NCBI RefSeq assembly: GCF_009707705.1
Contig: NZ_WLYX01000001.1
Coordinates: 2,790,001-2,854,000 of the forward strand
From: Paludibacterium denitrificans
GTDB taxonomy: Bacteria > Pseudomonadota > Gammaproteobacteria > Burkholderiales > Chromobacteriaceae
Reading direction: 5' to 3'
Length of the DNA stretch: 64,000 nt
Every line of letters begins with the position of its first letter. Within the stretch, counting starts at the first letter, position 1. The notes beneath the pieces are model-generated. The model worked only from the letters and a program-made list of their open reading frames with translations, was not told the DNA's origin and ran no database searches. Made by a program: the position numbers and the translations under genes. This document shows positions 1 to 10,126 of the stretch, piece by piece.

Positions 1-2
1 AG

Positions 3-1331
3 GGACGTGAATTTCGTGCAGAGCTGTTCAAACCAGCCGACTTCGTCGCAGAGGCCAAGGTAGACGAGCCTGCACTGAAAGCTTTCTATGATGCGAACTC
101 CAAGCGTTTCCGCACGCCAGAAGCAGTAAAGCTGGATTATGTTGTGTTGTCGCAAGAGGCGCTGGCGCAGTCACTACAGGTGACGGATGCGGAGTTGCAG
201 AAGTTTTATGATGAGCATCAACGCGAGTTCGCCGGTGAGCAGCGTCGGGCATCGCATATTCTGTTGTCAGTGCCAAAAGGTGCTCCGGCAGCTGTAAAAG
301 CGAAAATCAAGGCAGAAGCGGAAGCTCTGCTGAAGCAGTTGCGGGCGACACCTGCCAAATTTGCCGAACTGGCGAAAGCCAAGTCGCAAGACCCGGGGTC
401 TGCCGCGAATGGTGGCAGCTTGGGTTTCTTTGGCCGTGGCATGATGGTCAAGCCGTTTGAAGATGTGGCCTTCAGAATGCGGCCGGGGCAGATCAGTGAA
501 GTAGTGGAAACCGAGTTTGGTTATCACATTATCAAGCTGGACGAAATCAAAACGGCTAGCCTGGCTGAGGTCAAGGCGGCTGTTGCCGATAAATTGAAAC
601 GCCAGAAAGCTGCGGCAATGTTCCGTACCCAGTCGGACAAGTTGGCCGAACTCGCCTATCAGCAAGGCGACAGTTTGCAAGCATTGCAACAGGGGCTCAA
701 GCTGGATATTCATCACTCGGACTGGGTGAGCAAGGCCAAGGCAACGGATGCGGTGCTGTCTAATCCCAAGGTTCTGGCCGCCGCGTTTAGCGATGATGTT
801 TTGAAGAAAAAGCACAATAGCGAACCCGTGGATGTCGGCAACAATACGCTGGTTGTGCTGCGTGTCGCAGCGCACCAACCGGAGCGCCTGCAAAAACTGG
901 ACGAAGTGCGTAACGTGATTCGTACTGAGTTGTTGGCCCGTGAGGGCGCGAAACTGGCAGAGAAAAAGGGCCAAGCATTGCTGGCAGCTTTAAAAGCTGG
1001 TAGCGCACCGGCAGAACAGAAGTGGGGTGAAACCAAGGTGGTGTCTCGCCGCCAGCTGCAAGGTCTGCCGCCTGCTGATGTCCGTGCCGTTTTTGCCGTT
1101 TCGTCTGCCAAGCTGCCAGCTTTTGTCGGGGTAAAGCGTGATACTGGCGAATATGTGGTGTATCGCGTGGATAAGGTAATCCCGGCGCCTGCAGCGGGTG
1201 AGGCGGAGCGCAATCAGCTGGCCGGAGTGGTGAATGAAATGAAGGCGAATGCCATGTTGGCCAGTTATCTGGAAGCGTTGCGGCAGCGCTATCCAGTGAC
1301 GTTGGGTAAGCAGCAACCGGCTGATCAGTAA
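3..1331 (+). CDS. ppiD: Peptidyl-prolyl isomerase PpiD, 3' part
   Basis: Periplasmic folding chaperone, normally anchored to the inner membrane by an N-terminal helix, which lies off the window. The 442 residues present are open from the first base of the window. A parvulin domain covers about residues 80-180 and carries the family signatures [21 protein letters not shown] and [13 protein letters not shown]. It is flanked by the helical chaperone-like regions typical of PpiD/SurA proteins. Length and domain order fit the C-terminal two thirds of PpiD. A DUS-like TTGGCCGAA lies in frame at 643. A strong terminator follows the stop. The family assignment is firm; the N terminus cannot be judged. 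Confidence 0.9.
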   Translation, partial: GREFRAELFKPADFVAEAKVDEPALKAFYDANSKRFRTPEAVKLDYVVLSQEALAQSLQVTDAELQKFYDEHQREFAGEQRRASHILLSVPKGAPAAVKAKIKAEAEALLKQLRATPAKFAELAKAKSQDPGSAANGGSLGFFGRGMMVKPFEDVAFRMRPGQISEVVETEFGYHIIKLDEIKTASLAEVKAAVADKLKRQKAAAMFRTQSDKLAELAYQQGDSLQALQQGLKLDIHHSDWVSKAKATDAVLSNPKVLAAAFSDDVLKKKHNSEPVDVGNNTLVVLRVAAHQPERLQKLDEVRNVIRTELLAREGAKLAEKKGQALLAALKAGSAPAEQKWGETKVVSRRQLQGLPPADVRAVFAVSSAKLPAFVGVKRDTGEYVVYRVDKVIPAPAAGEAERNQLAGVVNEMKANAMLASYLEALRQRYPVTLGKQQPADQ

Positions 1332-1404
1332 TCGTTGTTGCCGGTAGGGCAAGTCATCATCGGTTTGGTGGCTTGCTGCCTGATATCAATTTCGGGATGG
1401 GTAA

Positions 1405-1436
1405 TAAAAAAGGACCTCGATGAGGTCCTTTTTTAT
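1405..1436. terminator. Bidirectional terminator between ppiD and sodB
   Basis: An inverted repeat AAGGACCTC / GAGGTCCTT with a 3-base loop is flanked by an A tract on one side and a T tract on the other. It can therefore end transcription of the convergent ppiD and sodB genes. Confidence 0.9.
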
Positions 1437-1449
1437 TGAGCCGGGTTGA

Positions 1450-2031
1450 TCAGGCTGCAAAGTTTTTGGCAACGAAGTCCCAGTTGACCAGTTTCCAGAA
1501 GCTGTCCATGTAGTTGGGACGGCTATTGCGGTAATCGATGTAGTAGGCGTGTTCCCATACATCACAGGTCAGCAGCGGTTTTTTGTCGGCAGTCAGCGGA
1601 GTGGCAGCATTGCTGGTGGATACCAGATCCAGCGAGCCATCGCTGTTTTTTACCAGCCAAGCCCAGCCAGAGCCAAAAGTGCCCACGGCAGTTTGGGTAA
1701 AGGCTTTTTTGAATTCTTCAAAAGAACCCCACTTGGCGTTGATGGCATCAGCCAGTGCGCCAGTCGGTTCGCCACCGGCATTCGGAGCCAGGCCAAACCA
1801 GTAGAAGGTGTGGTTCCACACTTGAGCGGCATTGTTGAAAATACCACCAGAAGATTTCTTGACGATTTCTTCCAGTGTGGCGTTTTCGAACTCAGTGCCT
1901 TTGATCAGGTTGTTCAGGTTGGTGACGTAGGTCTGATGGTGTTTGCCGTAGTGAAATTCCAGAGTTTCCTTGGAAATGTGGGGGGCTAGCGCGTCCAGCG
2001 CGTACGGCAGTTCCGGCAGTTTGTGTTCCAT
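1450..2031 (-). CDS. sodB: Superoxide dismutase [Fe]
   Basis: Cytoplasmic dismutation of superoxide to oxygen and hydrogen peroxide. The protein has 193 residues, the usual length for FeSOD. It shows the N-terminal [10 protein letters not shown] segment, [11 protein letters not shown] with the iron-type Gln, and the metal-binding [11 protein letters not shown] near the C terminus. The start at [10 protein letters not shown] is chosen because AAGGAGTG lies just upstream; the longer open frame above it lacks family similarity. Fe rather than Mn specificity is inferred from the AAQVWNH context. It is monocistronic and convergent with ppiD. Confidence 0.96.
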   Translation of the reverse strand: MEHKLPELPYALDALAPHISKETLEFHYGKHHQTYVTNLNNLIKGTEFENATLEEIVKKSSGGIFNNAAQVWNHTFYWFGLAPNAGGEPTGALADAINAKWGSFEEFKKAFTQTAVGTFGSGWAWLVKNSDGSLDLVSTSNAATPLTADKKPLLTCDVWEHAYYIDYRNSRPNYMDSFWKLVNWDFVAKNFAA

Positions 2032-2250
2032 CGTGCACTCCTTGTTGAGAAAGTAAACCGCATAAGCGGAAGCTTTGACCATAGTTTACTGGAATATGGT
2101 CCCATCCGCCAATAGTTGACTAAAAAAGTACGGTATGAAAGGGCTGTGCCTCACCAGTCAGGTGCCAGTGGTCCTATTCCTGAGTGTAGGTGTTCGCTGC
2201 TTCAATATTATGTGACTATTGTGAATACGCGAGTCATGCCAAGGCAAACC

Positions 2251-2279
2251 TTGCCGCTGGTGGTGGGGAAAACTGTTAA
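2251..2279 (+). promoter_or_regulatory. Possible dnaB promoter
   Basis: TTGCCG and TGTTAA are separated by 17 bases, 58 bases upstream of the dnaB start. This is a plausible sigma-70 promoter by spacing, with an imperfect -35. The rest of the 305-base gap between sodB and dnaB holds the sodB leader and nothing else I recognise. Confidence 0.35.
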
Positions 2280-2336
2280 AATCACCCCTTGTTTGCCAGT
2301 TGTGCAATAGCGTCTTGTACTCCATTTTGAGTCTGA

Positions 2337-3743
2337 ATGACCGAATCCATTGAAAATTTTGATGGCCAGATGGCCTCGCTGCGCACTCCGCCGCATTCCA
2401 TCGAAGCTGAACAGTCTGTGTTGGGCGGCTTGTTGCTGGATAACAGCGCACGGGACAAAATCGCCGACGTTATCAGCGAGGCGGATTTTTATCGCCATGA
2501 CCACCGGCTGATCTATAAGCATATTGCCCGGTTGGTGGAGTTAGCGCGTCCTGCCGATGTTGTGACGGTGTCGGAGAGCCCGGACAAGAATGCCGAGCTG
2601 GGTAATGTCGGTGGCTTGGCTTACCTCGCTACCCGGCGCAGAACACACCGTCGGCGGCCAATATCCGTCGCTACGCTGAAATTGTGCGTGAGCGCTCGGT
2701 TATGCGTCAGCTGGCTCTGGTAGGCACCGAGATTGCCGAATCCGCCTATAGCCCGATGGGGCGTGATGCGGCACAGCTACTGGATGAAGCGGAGGGCAAG
2801 GTTTTTCAGATTGCCGAATCCACTGCCAAGTCCAAGCAAGGCTTTCTGGAAATGCCCAATCTGCTCAAAGAGGTGGTTGAGCGGATCGACATGCTCTATA
2901 GCCGCGACAATCCGGATGAAGTCACCGGTGTGCCGACCGGGTTTATCGATCTGGATGCCAAAACCTCCGGTTTGCAGCCCGGTGACCTGATCATCGTGGC
3001 CGGTCGTCCTTCCATGGGTAAAACCGCCTTCTCGATGAATATTGCCGAGCATGTGGCGGTCGAACAGCACCTGCCTGTGGCGGTGTTTTCCATGGAAATG
3101 GGCGGTACTCAGCTGGTCATGCGGATGTTGGGATCGGTGGGGCGGCTGGATCAGCATGTGTTGCGTACCGGCAAGCTGGGCGATGACGATTGGCAGAAGC
3201 TGACGTACGCCATCGGCAAGCTGTCCGATGCGCCGATGTATATCGATGAAACGGCGGCACTGACAGCCCTTGAGGTGCGTGCGCGAGCCCGCCGGTTGGC
3301 GCGGCAGCATGGCGGCAAGCTTGGCTTGATCGTGATCGACTATTTGCAGCTGATGTCCGGTTCTGGCCGTGGCGATAACCGTACTACTGAGCTTGGTGAG
3401 ATTTCGCGTGGTTTGAAAGGCTTGGCCAAAGAGTTACAGGTGCCGGTGATCGCCTTGTCGCAGCTGTCGCGGGCAGTAGAGCAGCGGCCGAACAAGCGCC
3501 CGATGATGTCGGATTTGCGTGAGTCGGGTGCCATTGAGCAGGATGCCGACTTGATCATTTTCATGTATCGGGATGAATACTACAACCCGGACTCCGATCA
3601 GAAAGGGTTGGCCGAGGCCATTATTGGCAAACACCGTAACGGGCCGACCGGTGCCGTGCGCCCTGGCGTTTATCGGTCACTATGCCAAGTTTGATAATGC
3701 CGCGTCGGTTGGCGCCACAGGCTGGGCGGATAGTGACAGTTAA
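2337..3743 (+). CDS. dnaB: Replicative DNA helicase DnaB (two apparent frameshifts)
   Basis: Hexameric 5'-3' fork helicase. The N-terminal DnaB domain (PPHSIEAEQSVLGGLLLD) is followed by the RecA-like domain with Walker A GRPSMGKTAFSMN, Walker B LIVIDYLQLM, the DRESGAIEQDAD region and the C-terminal KHRNGPTG. The reading frame breaks near 2635, where ACCCGGCGCAG should be ACCCTGGCGCAG (a lost T), and near 3661, where CGCCCTGGCG should be CGCCTGGCG (an extra C). Both are B-lesions. Repair gives a full-length protein of about 468 residues ending GWADSDS. A cell could not live without this gene, so the breaks are very probably errors in the sequence. Confidence 0.93.
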
Positions 3744-3763
3744 GCGGTTGGCTGTTGATGCGG

Positions 3764-3778
3764 TTTTCGGCCAACCTT
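3764..3778 (-). repeat. DUS-like repeat, intergenic
   Basis: TTTCGGCCAACCTTG, the reverse complement of AAGGTTGGCCGAAA, sits between dnaB and the next gene. It is one of 37 copies in the window (see findings). Confidence 0.7.
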
Positions 3779-3794
3779 GCTAGAAAGTGGAATC

Positions 3795-4103
3795 ATGAGT
3801 TTTTTTGAAAAGCATGTGTTTGTATGTTGTAACCAGCGTGCCGAGGGTGAAACCTGTTGCAACAACCATGGCTCCAGCGAGCTGATGGCGTACATGAAGG
3901 ATCGGGTCAAGGCTTTGGGTCTGGCTGGTGAAGGCAAGGTTCGCATCAACAAGGCCGGTTGTCTTGGCCGTTGTGATGATGGCCCGGTAATGGTGGCCTA
4001 TCCGCAGGAGACTTGGTATACCTTTGTCGATCGGGATGATATTGACGAGATCGTTGATGAGCATCTGCAGCATAACCGGATCGTGGAAAGGTTGAAGCTC
4101 TGA
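3795..4103 (+). CDS. Thioredoxin-like [2Fe-2S] ferredoxin
   Basis: A 102-residue protein of the thioredoxin-fold [2Fe-2S] ferredoxin family. Cysteines occur in VFVCCNQR..ETCCNNHG and in NKAGCLGRCDDGPV, matching the CX(n)C...CXXXC cluster-binding pattern; GPVMVAYPQ is also typical. Start at MSFFEKHVF; the five codons upstream are not family-like. Its TGA overlaps the ATG of the following hydrolase (TGATG), so the two are translationally coupled. The electron partner is unknown. It probably acts as a small cytoplasmic electron carrier. Confidence 0.88.
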   Translation: MSFFEKHVFVCCNQRAEGETCCNNHGSSELMAYMKDRVKALGLAGEGKVRINKAGCLGRCDDGPVMVAYPQETWYTFVDRDDIDEIVDEHLQHNRIVERLKL

Positions 4104-4716
4104 TGTTGAAGCAACCTGCGCGTTTAACCATTACCGGCCCGGTCGGTGGTTTGGAAACGGTTTTTGTCCCGGCAGTTGGGGAAATAACCGGTGTCGCCGT
4201 GTTGTGCCACCCTAATCCGCTGCAAGGCGGGACCAATACCAACAAGGTCATTCAGACGGCCGCCAAGGCGTTGTCACAAATGGGGTATGCCTGTTACTGC
4301 CCGAATTTGCGTGGCGTAGGAGAGAGTGAAGGCGTGCATGACTACGGTGTTGGTGAGGTGGAAGATGTGCTGTCTGTTATTACCTACGCCAAGGCTGCAC
4401 ATGGAGAAGATCTGCCTCTGGCGTTGGCTGGTTTCTCGTTTGGTGGTTTTGTTGCCGCGCGTACACGTGAGCGCATTGTTGCCGACAAACTGCTACTGAT
4501 GGGTTGTGCAGTGGGTAAATATGCCATAGCCACGCCCGCGGTGCTTAAGCTGATACACTGGTGATTCACGGTGAGCAGGACGAAGTGATACCCTTGTCCG
4601 CCATTATGGACTGGGCACGTCCGCAGAGCTTGCCCGTCATTGTTTTCCCCGGTGCCGGGCATTTCTTCCATGGCAAGCTCGTGACTTTGGCCCAGATCAT
4701 TCAGCGTTGCTGGTAA
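4103..4716 (+). CDS. Alpha/beta hydrolase, YfhR/YpfH-like (one A-lesion)
   Basis: Cytoplasmic alpha/beta hydrolase of about 203 residues. The CHPNPLQGGTNTNKV segment, the nucleophile elbow GFSFGG and the C-terminal PGAGHFFHG histidine region match the family often annotated as 'alpha/beta hydrolase' or dienelactone-hydrolase-like. The frame breaks at 4543-4550 (GCTTAAGC). Restoring GCCGGC gives VPADTLVIHGEQDEVIP, the usual acid-residue region, and carries the gene to 4716. It is coupled to the ferredoxin upstream. The substrate is not known. Confidence 0.85.
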
Positions 4717-4721
4717 CGCTA

Positions 4722-4736
4722 GTTTCGGCCAACCTT
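4722..4736 (-). repeat. DUS-like repeat, intergenic
   Basis: GTTTCGGCCAACCTT lies six bases after the hydrolase stop. It is the reverse complement of the AAGGTTGGCCGAAAC consensus. Confidence 0.7.
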
Positions 4737-4752
4737 GTTGCGTTGAAAGTTG

Positions 4753-4786
4753 AAAAAAGCCTGCATTCTCATGCAGGCTTTTTTAT
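4753..4786. terminator. Bidirectional terminator
   Basis: AAGCCTGCAT and ATGCAGGCTT are separated by a 4-base loop, with an A run before and a T run after, between the convergent hydrolase and map genes. Confidence 0.9.
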
Positions 4787-4789
4787 CGC

Positions 4790-5587
4790 TTAGTGAAATA
4801 CTGGTTTGGGTGGCGTGCCATCGGAAATGGTCAACACTTCATAACCCGTTTCCGTAACCAGAATGGTGTGCTCCCATTGCGCTGACAGGCTGCGGTCTTT
4901 GGTCACGACAGTCCAGCCGTCGGCCAGAACGCGCAGATGTCGTTTGCCCTGATTGAGCATCGGCTCAATGGTAAAGATCATGCCCGGTTTTAACTCCAGT
5001 CCGGTACCCGCCCGGCCGTAGTGCAGCACTTGAGGTTCCTCGTGGAAGTTCTTGCCAATGCCATGACCGCAGAATTCTTGTACAACGCTGTAGCCAGCTT
5101 TTTCCGCATGCTGCTGAATGACATGGCCAATGTCACCGAGATGCGCGCCCGGCTTGACCTTCTCAATGCCTTTCCACATGCATTCGTAGGTGATTTTGCA
5201 CAAGCGGCGTGCGTGATCACTCACTTCACCAACATAGAACATGCGGCTGGAGTCGCCAAAGTAACTATCCTTGATGACGGTGACGTCGATGTTCATCACG
5301 TCGCCATTCTTCAATGGTTTTTCGTTAGGAATGCCATGGCAGATGACATGATTGATCGAGGTGCAAATGGATTTTGGATACGGATTGTGACCATCCGGCG
5401 AGTAGTTGAGCGGAGCGGGAATGCTGCCTTGCACGTTTACCATGTAATCGTGAGCTAGCTTGTCCAGCTGTTCGGTGGTGACGCCGGGTTTAACAAAGGG
5501 GGTGAGGTAATCGAGGAGTTCTGCTGCCAGCCGACAAGCGACTCGCATCTTTTCGATATCTTCCGGGGTTTTTATCGTAACGCTCAT
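4790..5587 (-). CDS. map: Methionine aminopeptidase type I
   Basis: Removes the initiator Met from nascent proteins in the cytoplasm; essential. 265 residues, the standard length. All five metal ligands are visible: Asp in NIDVTVIKD, Asp in YFGDSSRMF, His in FCGHGIG, Glu in FTIEPML and Glu in QWEHTILV. Start at MSVTIKTPEDIEKMR. The longer open frame upstream adds 14 residues without family similarity. Reading frame intact. Confidence 0.96.
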   Translation of the reverse strand: MSVTIKTPEDIEKMRVACRLAAELLDYLTPFVKPGVTTEQLDKLAHDYMVNVQGSIPAPLNYSPDGHNPYPKSICTSINHVICHGIPNEKPLKNGDVMNIDVTVIKDSYFGDSSRMFYVGEVSDHARRLCKITYECMWKGIEKVKPGAHLGDIGHVIQQHAEKAGYSVVQEFCGHGIGKNFHEEPQVLHYGRAGTGLELKPGMIFTIEPMLNQGKRHLRVLADGWTVVTKDRSLSAQWEHTILVTETGYEVLTISDGTPPKPVFH

Positions 5588-5637
5588 TGCTGTGTGCTTT
5601 AGGTGTGTGGCAATGAGACATTCTATCAAATGGATAG

Positions 5638-5666
5638 AAAACAGGCACCCGAAGGTGCCTGTTTTA
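5638..5666. terminator. Terminator downstream of porin
   Basis: AACAGGCACC / GGTGCCTGTT hairpin with a T run on the minus strand, directly after the porin stop codon. Confidence 0.85.
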
Positions 5667-5689
5667 GCTTGGCGAGGAAAGTGCTTTGC

Positions 5690-6842
5690 TTAGAAAGCGA
5701 CTTTCATGCCTACGCCGATAGCTTGCGGGTCGTTGCCTTTGGTCAAGACAGCGGCGCTTGAGCCAGAGCCAGTGTCATACACCGGGTTGTTGGCGAAGTT
5801 GGCGTTTTGCAGTTTGTTGTTGTTGATTTTGGTGTAGTAGCCATACAGCGAAGTCGACTTGGACAAAGCGTAGGTGCCACCCAAGGTCCATTGTTTAGCC
5901 TTGTAGTCGGAATCGCTACCAGTCGTGGCGTTGCGCAGTTTACCGATTTCGCTGTAAGACAGGCTAACGGTTGCGGCACCAAAAGTTTGACCAACAACAA
6001 CGGTCCAGTCGTCTTGTTTCAGTTTGGTGTCAGTGGTGGTGTCGAAGCGACCAAACTCATAACCAGCGCCGACGAACGTGCCAGTCGCAAATTTGTAGCT
6101 ACCTGCCAGTTTGTAGAACGTCAGGTTTTTGCCGTTCGCAGCGGTTGCGCCGAATGCCGTATCATTGGTGCGGTTATAACCACCAGCAACGGTCAAGCCA
6201 CCGTTAACGTAGTTAGCGCCCAGAGAGTAAACTTGACGGTTGGTGCGTTCCAGATTGGCATCATAAGCACGAGTCTCGTCCGCGCCATACGATGCACCAA
6301 ACTTGAAGCCATTCCAAGTCGGGGAGAAGTAGTGAATTGAGTTGACCAGGCGGGCTTCGCCACGGCTGTAGGTGGAGGATGCACCGTTGTTTTCGGCAGT
6401 GGTATCGCCCATCGGGTCCAGCAGCAGGTAGCTGGCTGCACCGGGAGCTTACCAAGGCTTTGTAGGCGCTATCGTTTTGGCCCAGCAGTACCTTACCGTA
6501 GGTGGCGTCATCCAAACCTACAAAGCTGTTGCGGGTAGCAAACGAAGCGGTTTGGTTTTTGTCGTTGGTGCCGCCGTTTTCGAAGTTACGCAGGCTGCTT
6601 TCAACTTGCCAGATAGCCTTGGTGCCGTTGCCCAAGTCTTCAAAGCCCTTGAAGCCAATGCGGGAGTTGCTGTCGACAACGCGACCACGGGATTTGTAGT
6701 CTTTAGTTTGATCACCATTGCCAGTGGCTTTGGTGGATTCGATACCGGCGCTAACGAAACCGTACAGGGTTACATCAGCGTGAGCGGCAAACGGTACGGC
6801 GAACAGGGTGGCGACGAGTGCTGCCGGGTTCTTCTTTTGCAT
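5690..6842 (-). CDS. Gram-negative porin (one A-lesion)
   Basis: Outer-membrane trimeric porin of the Neisseria/Burkholderia type, about 383 residues after repair. A signal peptide (MQKKNPAALVATLFAVPFAA, then HA/DVTLYG) precedes alternating beta strands; the protein ends in Phe (GVGMKVAF), as outer-membrane barrel proteins do. The frame breaks at about 6446-6453, where the minus strand reads TTGGTAAGCTCCCGG. Restoring TTGGCCGGCTCCGG continues ..YKALAGSGAASYLLLDP. Monocistronic, with about 280 bases free upstream. Specificity cannot be read from sequence. Confidence 0.9.
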
Positions 6843-7126
6843 TGTGAGTGCTCCATCTGGGTTTGATTTTATTCAAGAACAGAGTGGGCCGGATTTACAT
6901 CACGGATGGGCTTGGACACTGTTCTTCAGCATTATCTTAAAGATACTGGCTAGTCCGTCAAAGCTGATTTTCGACTAAGCACAGCAGAAAACCGTCAGGG
7001 TAGTTCTGCTGTGGATCAAAACCTTTGCCAGAGCCAGTGATAATGCTGTCGCAGGATAACCACAAAAGATGACAGCTGTGTTGCATTTTTGGTTTTTTGG
7101 CCGGTTTGCGGGTGATGCTGTTGTAA

Positions 7127-7444
7127 TTAGGCCAAAAACTGGTTCGGATAGATTTCGTCGATCAGCGTACGACAATCGACGATACGCAGATCGTTGTCTT
7201 TGGCGAAGTCCATCAGAAATTGAAAAACCTGAGGATTGACGCGTTCCAGTTTCTTGTCGACGGCGACGCAACGTACGCCGTCTAGCAGCATGGGGCGAAC
7301 GTAAGCGTGGTATTCCAGCCTTTTCTGGCTGTCGCCAAAGGAGGCCAGAATTCCGGATAACCGCTCCGCCCAATCACTCGGGCGAAAAGTACGGCCTTCA
7401 GAGGTGAGCCCCTGAATAACGATTTCATATGGGTTGCAGATCAT
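7127..7444 (-). CDS. DUF3579 family protein
   Basis: A 105-residue cytoplasmic protein containing FRPSDWAERL, the YVRPMLLDGVRCVAVDKKL segment and a DNDLRIVDCRTL tail, matching the DUF3579 family of betaproteobacteria. Function unknown. The 284 bases between it and the porin gene contain no convincing gene. Reading frame intact. Confidence 0.85.
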   Translation of the reverse strand: MICNPYEIVIQGLTSEGRTFRPSDWAERLSGILASFGDSQKRLEYHAYVRPMLLDGVRCVAVDKKLERVNPQVFQFLMDFAKDNDLRIVDCRTLIDEIYPNQFLA

Positions 7445-7565
7445 GATGGTGGAACCGGATATGTGCTTTCGGTGAAGTCTCTTGTGGCCCGATCCGTAAA
7501 GCGGGTTATCAATTTTTGTCCCTGTTTATCAGGTTTTCTTGTTGTTTTCGGGTTTACCCTTAATT

Positions 7566-9703
7566 TTACCTGAAAATTAGAGCCGCTTGAACGGGGGGAG
7601 TGATGCCAATAGTTTTTTGCCGTAACTTTGCTTGACCAGGGCGGTTGTCCAGAATGGTGACCCGGCCGTAGTCGCGCTCGGTTCGAATCAGTCGGCCAAC
7701 CGCCCGGATCAGTTTGATGCTGGCTTCCGGGATGGTGAGTTCGATAAAGGGGTTGCCGCCACGCTTTTCGATCCAGCGTGACAGGGTCTTGCCGACCGGA
7801 TCGTCCGGCATGGCAAAAGGCAGCTTGGCGATAATGACGTGTACACAGCTCTCGCCCGGCAAGTCCAGGCCCTCAGAGAAGGAATCCAAGCCAAATATCA
7901 CGCTGGATTGCTGGGTTTTCAGGCGGGAGTGGTGGGTGTCGAGCAGGACACTTTTAGGGAGTTCTCCCTGGACCAGTAATCGTTCGCGCAGGCTATCGGG
8001 TAGGGTGCTGGCTACTTCCTGCATCTGTTTGCGAGAGGAGAACAGTACCAGTGTGCCAACCGGTTCGTTGACGTCGATTAGCTTGGGAAGCCACTCGACA
8101 ATTTCACGGGTGTGCCCGGCTGGATCTTTGGGGCTGGCTAGCAGTGGTGGTAAGTAGAGTTCACCTTGTTCTTGGAAATTGAATGGTGAGTCCAACGTAA
8201 TGCAACTGACTTCCGGAAGCCACTTGAGGCCAGTTTGTGATAGCAGCAGATCAAATTCACCCAATGAACGAAGGGTTGCCGAGGTCAGTACTGCTCCAGC
8301 GATACGGCGCCACAGTGTGCTAGCCAGGCTGGCAGCGGCGCTCACCGGTGAGGCGCAAAACTGGTAGTCGCCTTTGCCATCCGCCCGGCGCGTGATCCAT
8401 TTGGCGATAGGCGGTGCCTGTTCTTCGGTTTCCTTTTCGAACAAGTCCCACACAGCCATAAGCTGTTCGGCCTTGCCATTGATAAAACCAAGGTCACCCG
8501 CTGCCTTGTCAAACAAGGGGGCATCGTTGCCTTTATCCTTGCGGGCTTCGGTGAGGGAATCGTTCAGCATGGAGAGGTGCTTGAATACCATGCGTGCGGA
8601 CATGGCCATGTTGGCCGCTGGTAGTTTGAAACGTTCCGGTAATTGGCCGTCTTCAATTAGCCGGTGGGCTCGAGATTGTCGCTGCTGGCAGTCAGGCTTT
8701 CTTCGCCTTCCAGTAACCATAGCCATTCGGTCAGCGTTTCCATGCAGGCGCCAGCGGCCTCAGTGGCTTGCTGGCTAAGCTCGGTTTTGTTGGTGAGGCT
8801 TTCTACCCGGGCGGCGACACTGGCTACCTTATCGAGCCAGAACATGGCTTGGGTCAGTGAATGTTCTGCCGAAAACTGATTAATGGCTTTTTTCGCCAGA
8901 TGATGTGCCTCGTCGATGCAGTAGAAGCTGTCCTCGGGTGCTGGGAGAATGACGCCGCCGCCCATAGCGATGTCTGCCAGCATGAGATCATGGTTGGCAA
9001 CGATGACATCGACGGTTTCCAGTGTTTCGCGTGCCAAGTAAAACGGGCATTCCGGGCGGTTGGGGCAGGCGGCTTTCAGGCAACCGTGGCGATCATTGGT
9101 GACGCGTGACCAGAGACTGTCTTCGATGACGTCCTGCCATTCATCTCGGTCACCGTTCCAGTTGCGGTAATAGAAGGCATCGGCCATCTTGCGCAGGGCA
9201 TCGATTTCTTCGGCTTGGGGTTTGCGGTCCCAGAGCGCCAAGGATGGATCGATATCGATCAACTGGCCTTGTGCTGTTTCGGCCGTCAACGCGTAGAGGC
9301 GCTGCGGGCACAGGTAGCGACCGCGGCCCTTGGCCAAGGCGAAGGTGAGAGGCAGGCCGCTGTTTTCGACTACAAATGGCAGGTCGCGGTTGACCAGTTG
9401 TTCCTGCAAGGCAATCGTGGCACTGGTCACAATCAGCTTCTTGTTGCGCGCCTTGGCCATGATGCCGCCAGCCAGCAAGTACGCCAGACTTTTGCCGACG
9501 CCAGTTGGCCCTTCTATGACGGTGATGCTTTCACCTTGTCGATCTGGCCATTCGTCGCCCTGCTTTTCTTGGCAGCGCGACAGAGTGTTGGCGATTTCGG
9601 CCAACATGCGCCGTTGTGCCGCGCGCGGACGAAAGCCGGGCAGGTTGTCGGCTATGGTCCGGTAATGGTCACGGATGGCGTCTTTTTCAGCATCATTCAG
9701 CAT
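7566..9703 (-). CDS. dinG: ATP-dependent DNA helicase DinG (one apparent frameshift)
   Basis: XPD-like 5'-3' helicase with an iron-sulfur cluster, acting in damage repair and at R-loops. Walker A EGPTGVGKSLAYLL, the cluster cysteines in RYLCPQRL and GCLKAACPNRPECPF, the CIDEAHH box, and the C-terminal FGLDSFSEGLDLPGE and RAVGRLIRTERDYG motifs are all present. The frame shifts near 8665-8680, where the two parts read SSDNLE.. and ..AHRLIEDGQLPERF; one base appears lost. No clear GCCGGC or CCWGG is recovered there, so this break is less well explained than the others. Repaired length is about 712 residues. Confidence 0.9.
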
Positions 9704-10126
9704 AGGTCGCGATTGTACCGTATGAGGCGGATGTGCGCCTGCTGCTTGATGTTGGCCGAACCGGCAGATGAGGATGGGCAGAGCAGGATTGGCGGCTCGG
9801 TATTATAAAGACATAAAAAACCCTGAAACGGATAAGGACTGCTGATCCTCCCAGTAAATGATCATGTCAGGGGAGGGAAACGCGGTGTTTTTATCTGTGT
9901 TTGGCAGGATGTTGTGTGTGGGAGAGCTTGTCAGAACGAGTAATTTCCGCTAAATATAACCATTCTGCGCTATCTTTTGCGGAACTTTCCTCGATTTATA
10001 TAGGAATAAAACCCGTTAGCTTGATGGCGTGGAGTTGACGTGTAGTAATGTGCCGTCGCGCATGAAGACAGTCATTGTGTTCAGCGTGCGATGGCTCTTT
10101 TTTTGGATTTTTTTGGATAGATAACC
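9704..10126. other. Intergenic region between dinG and argF
   Basis: 423 bases between divergently transcribed genes. A DUS-like GTTGGCCGAA is at 9751-9760. TTGACG at 10034 could be a -35 for argF, but the matching -10 is poor. No gene, repeat array or clear ArgR box was seen. Confidence 0.5.

Noticed and set aside
2337..3743. Split dnaB, typA, argG, ilvA, cca and slt as true pseudogenes
   Set aside because: Essential or core genes, otherwise perfectly conserved, with breaks only at two motif types or homopolymers.
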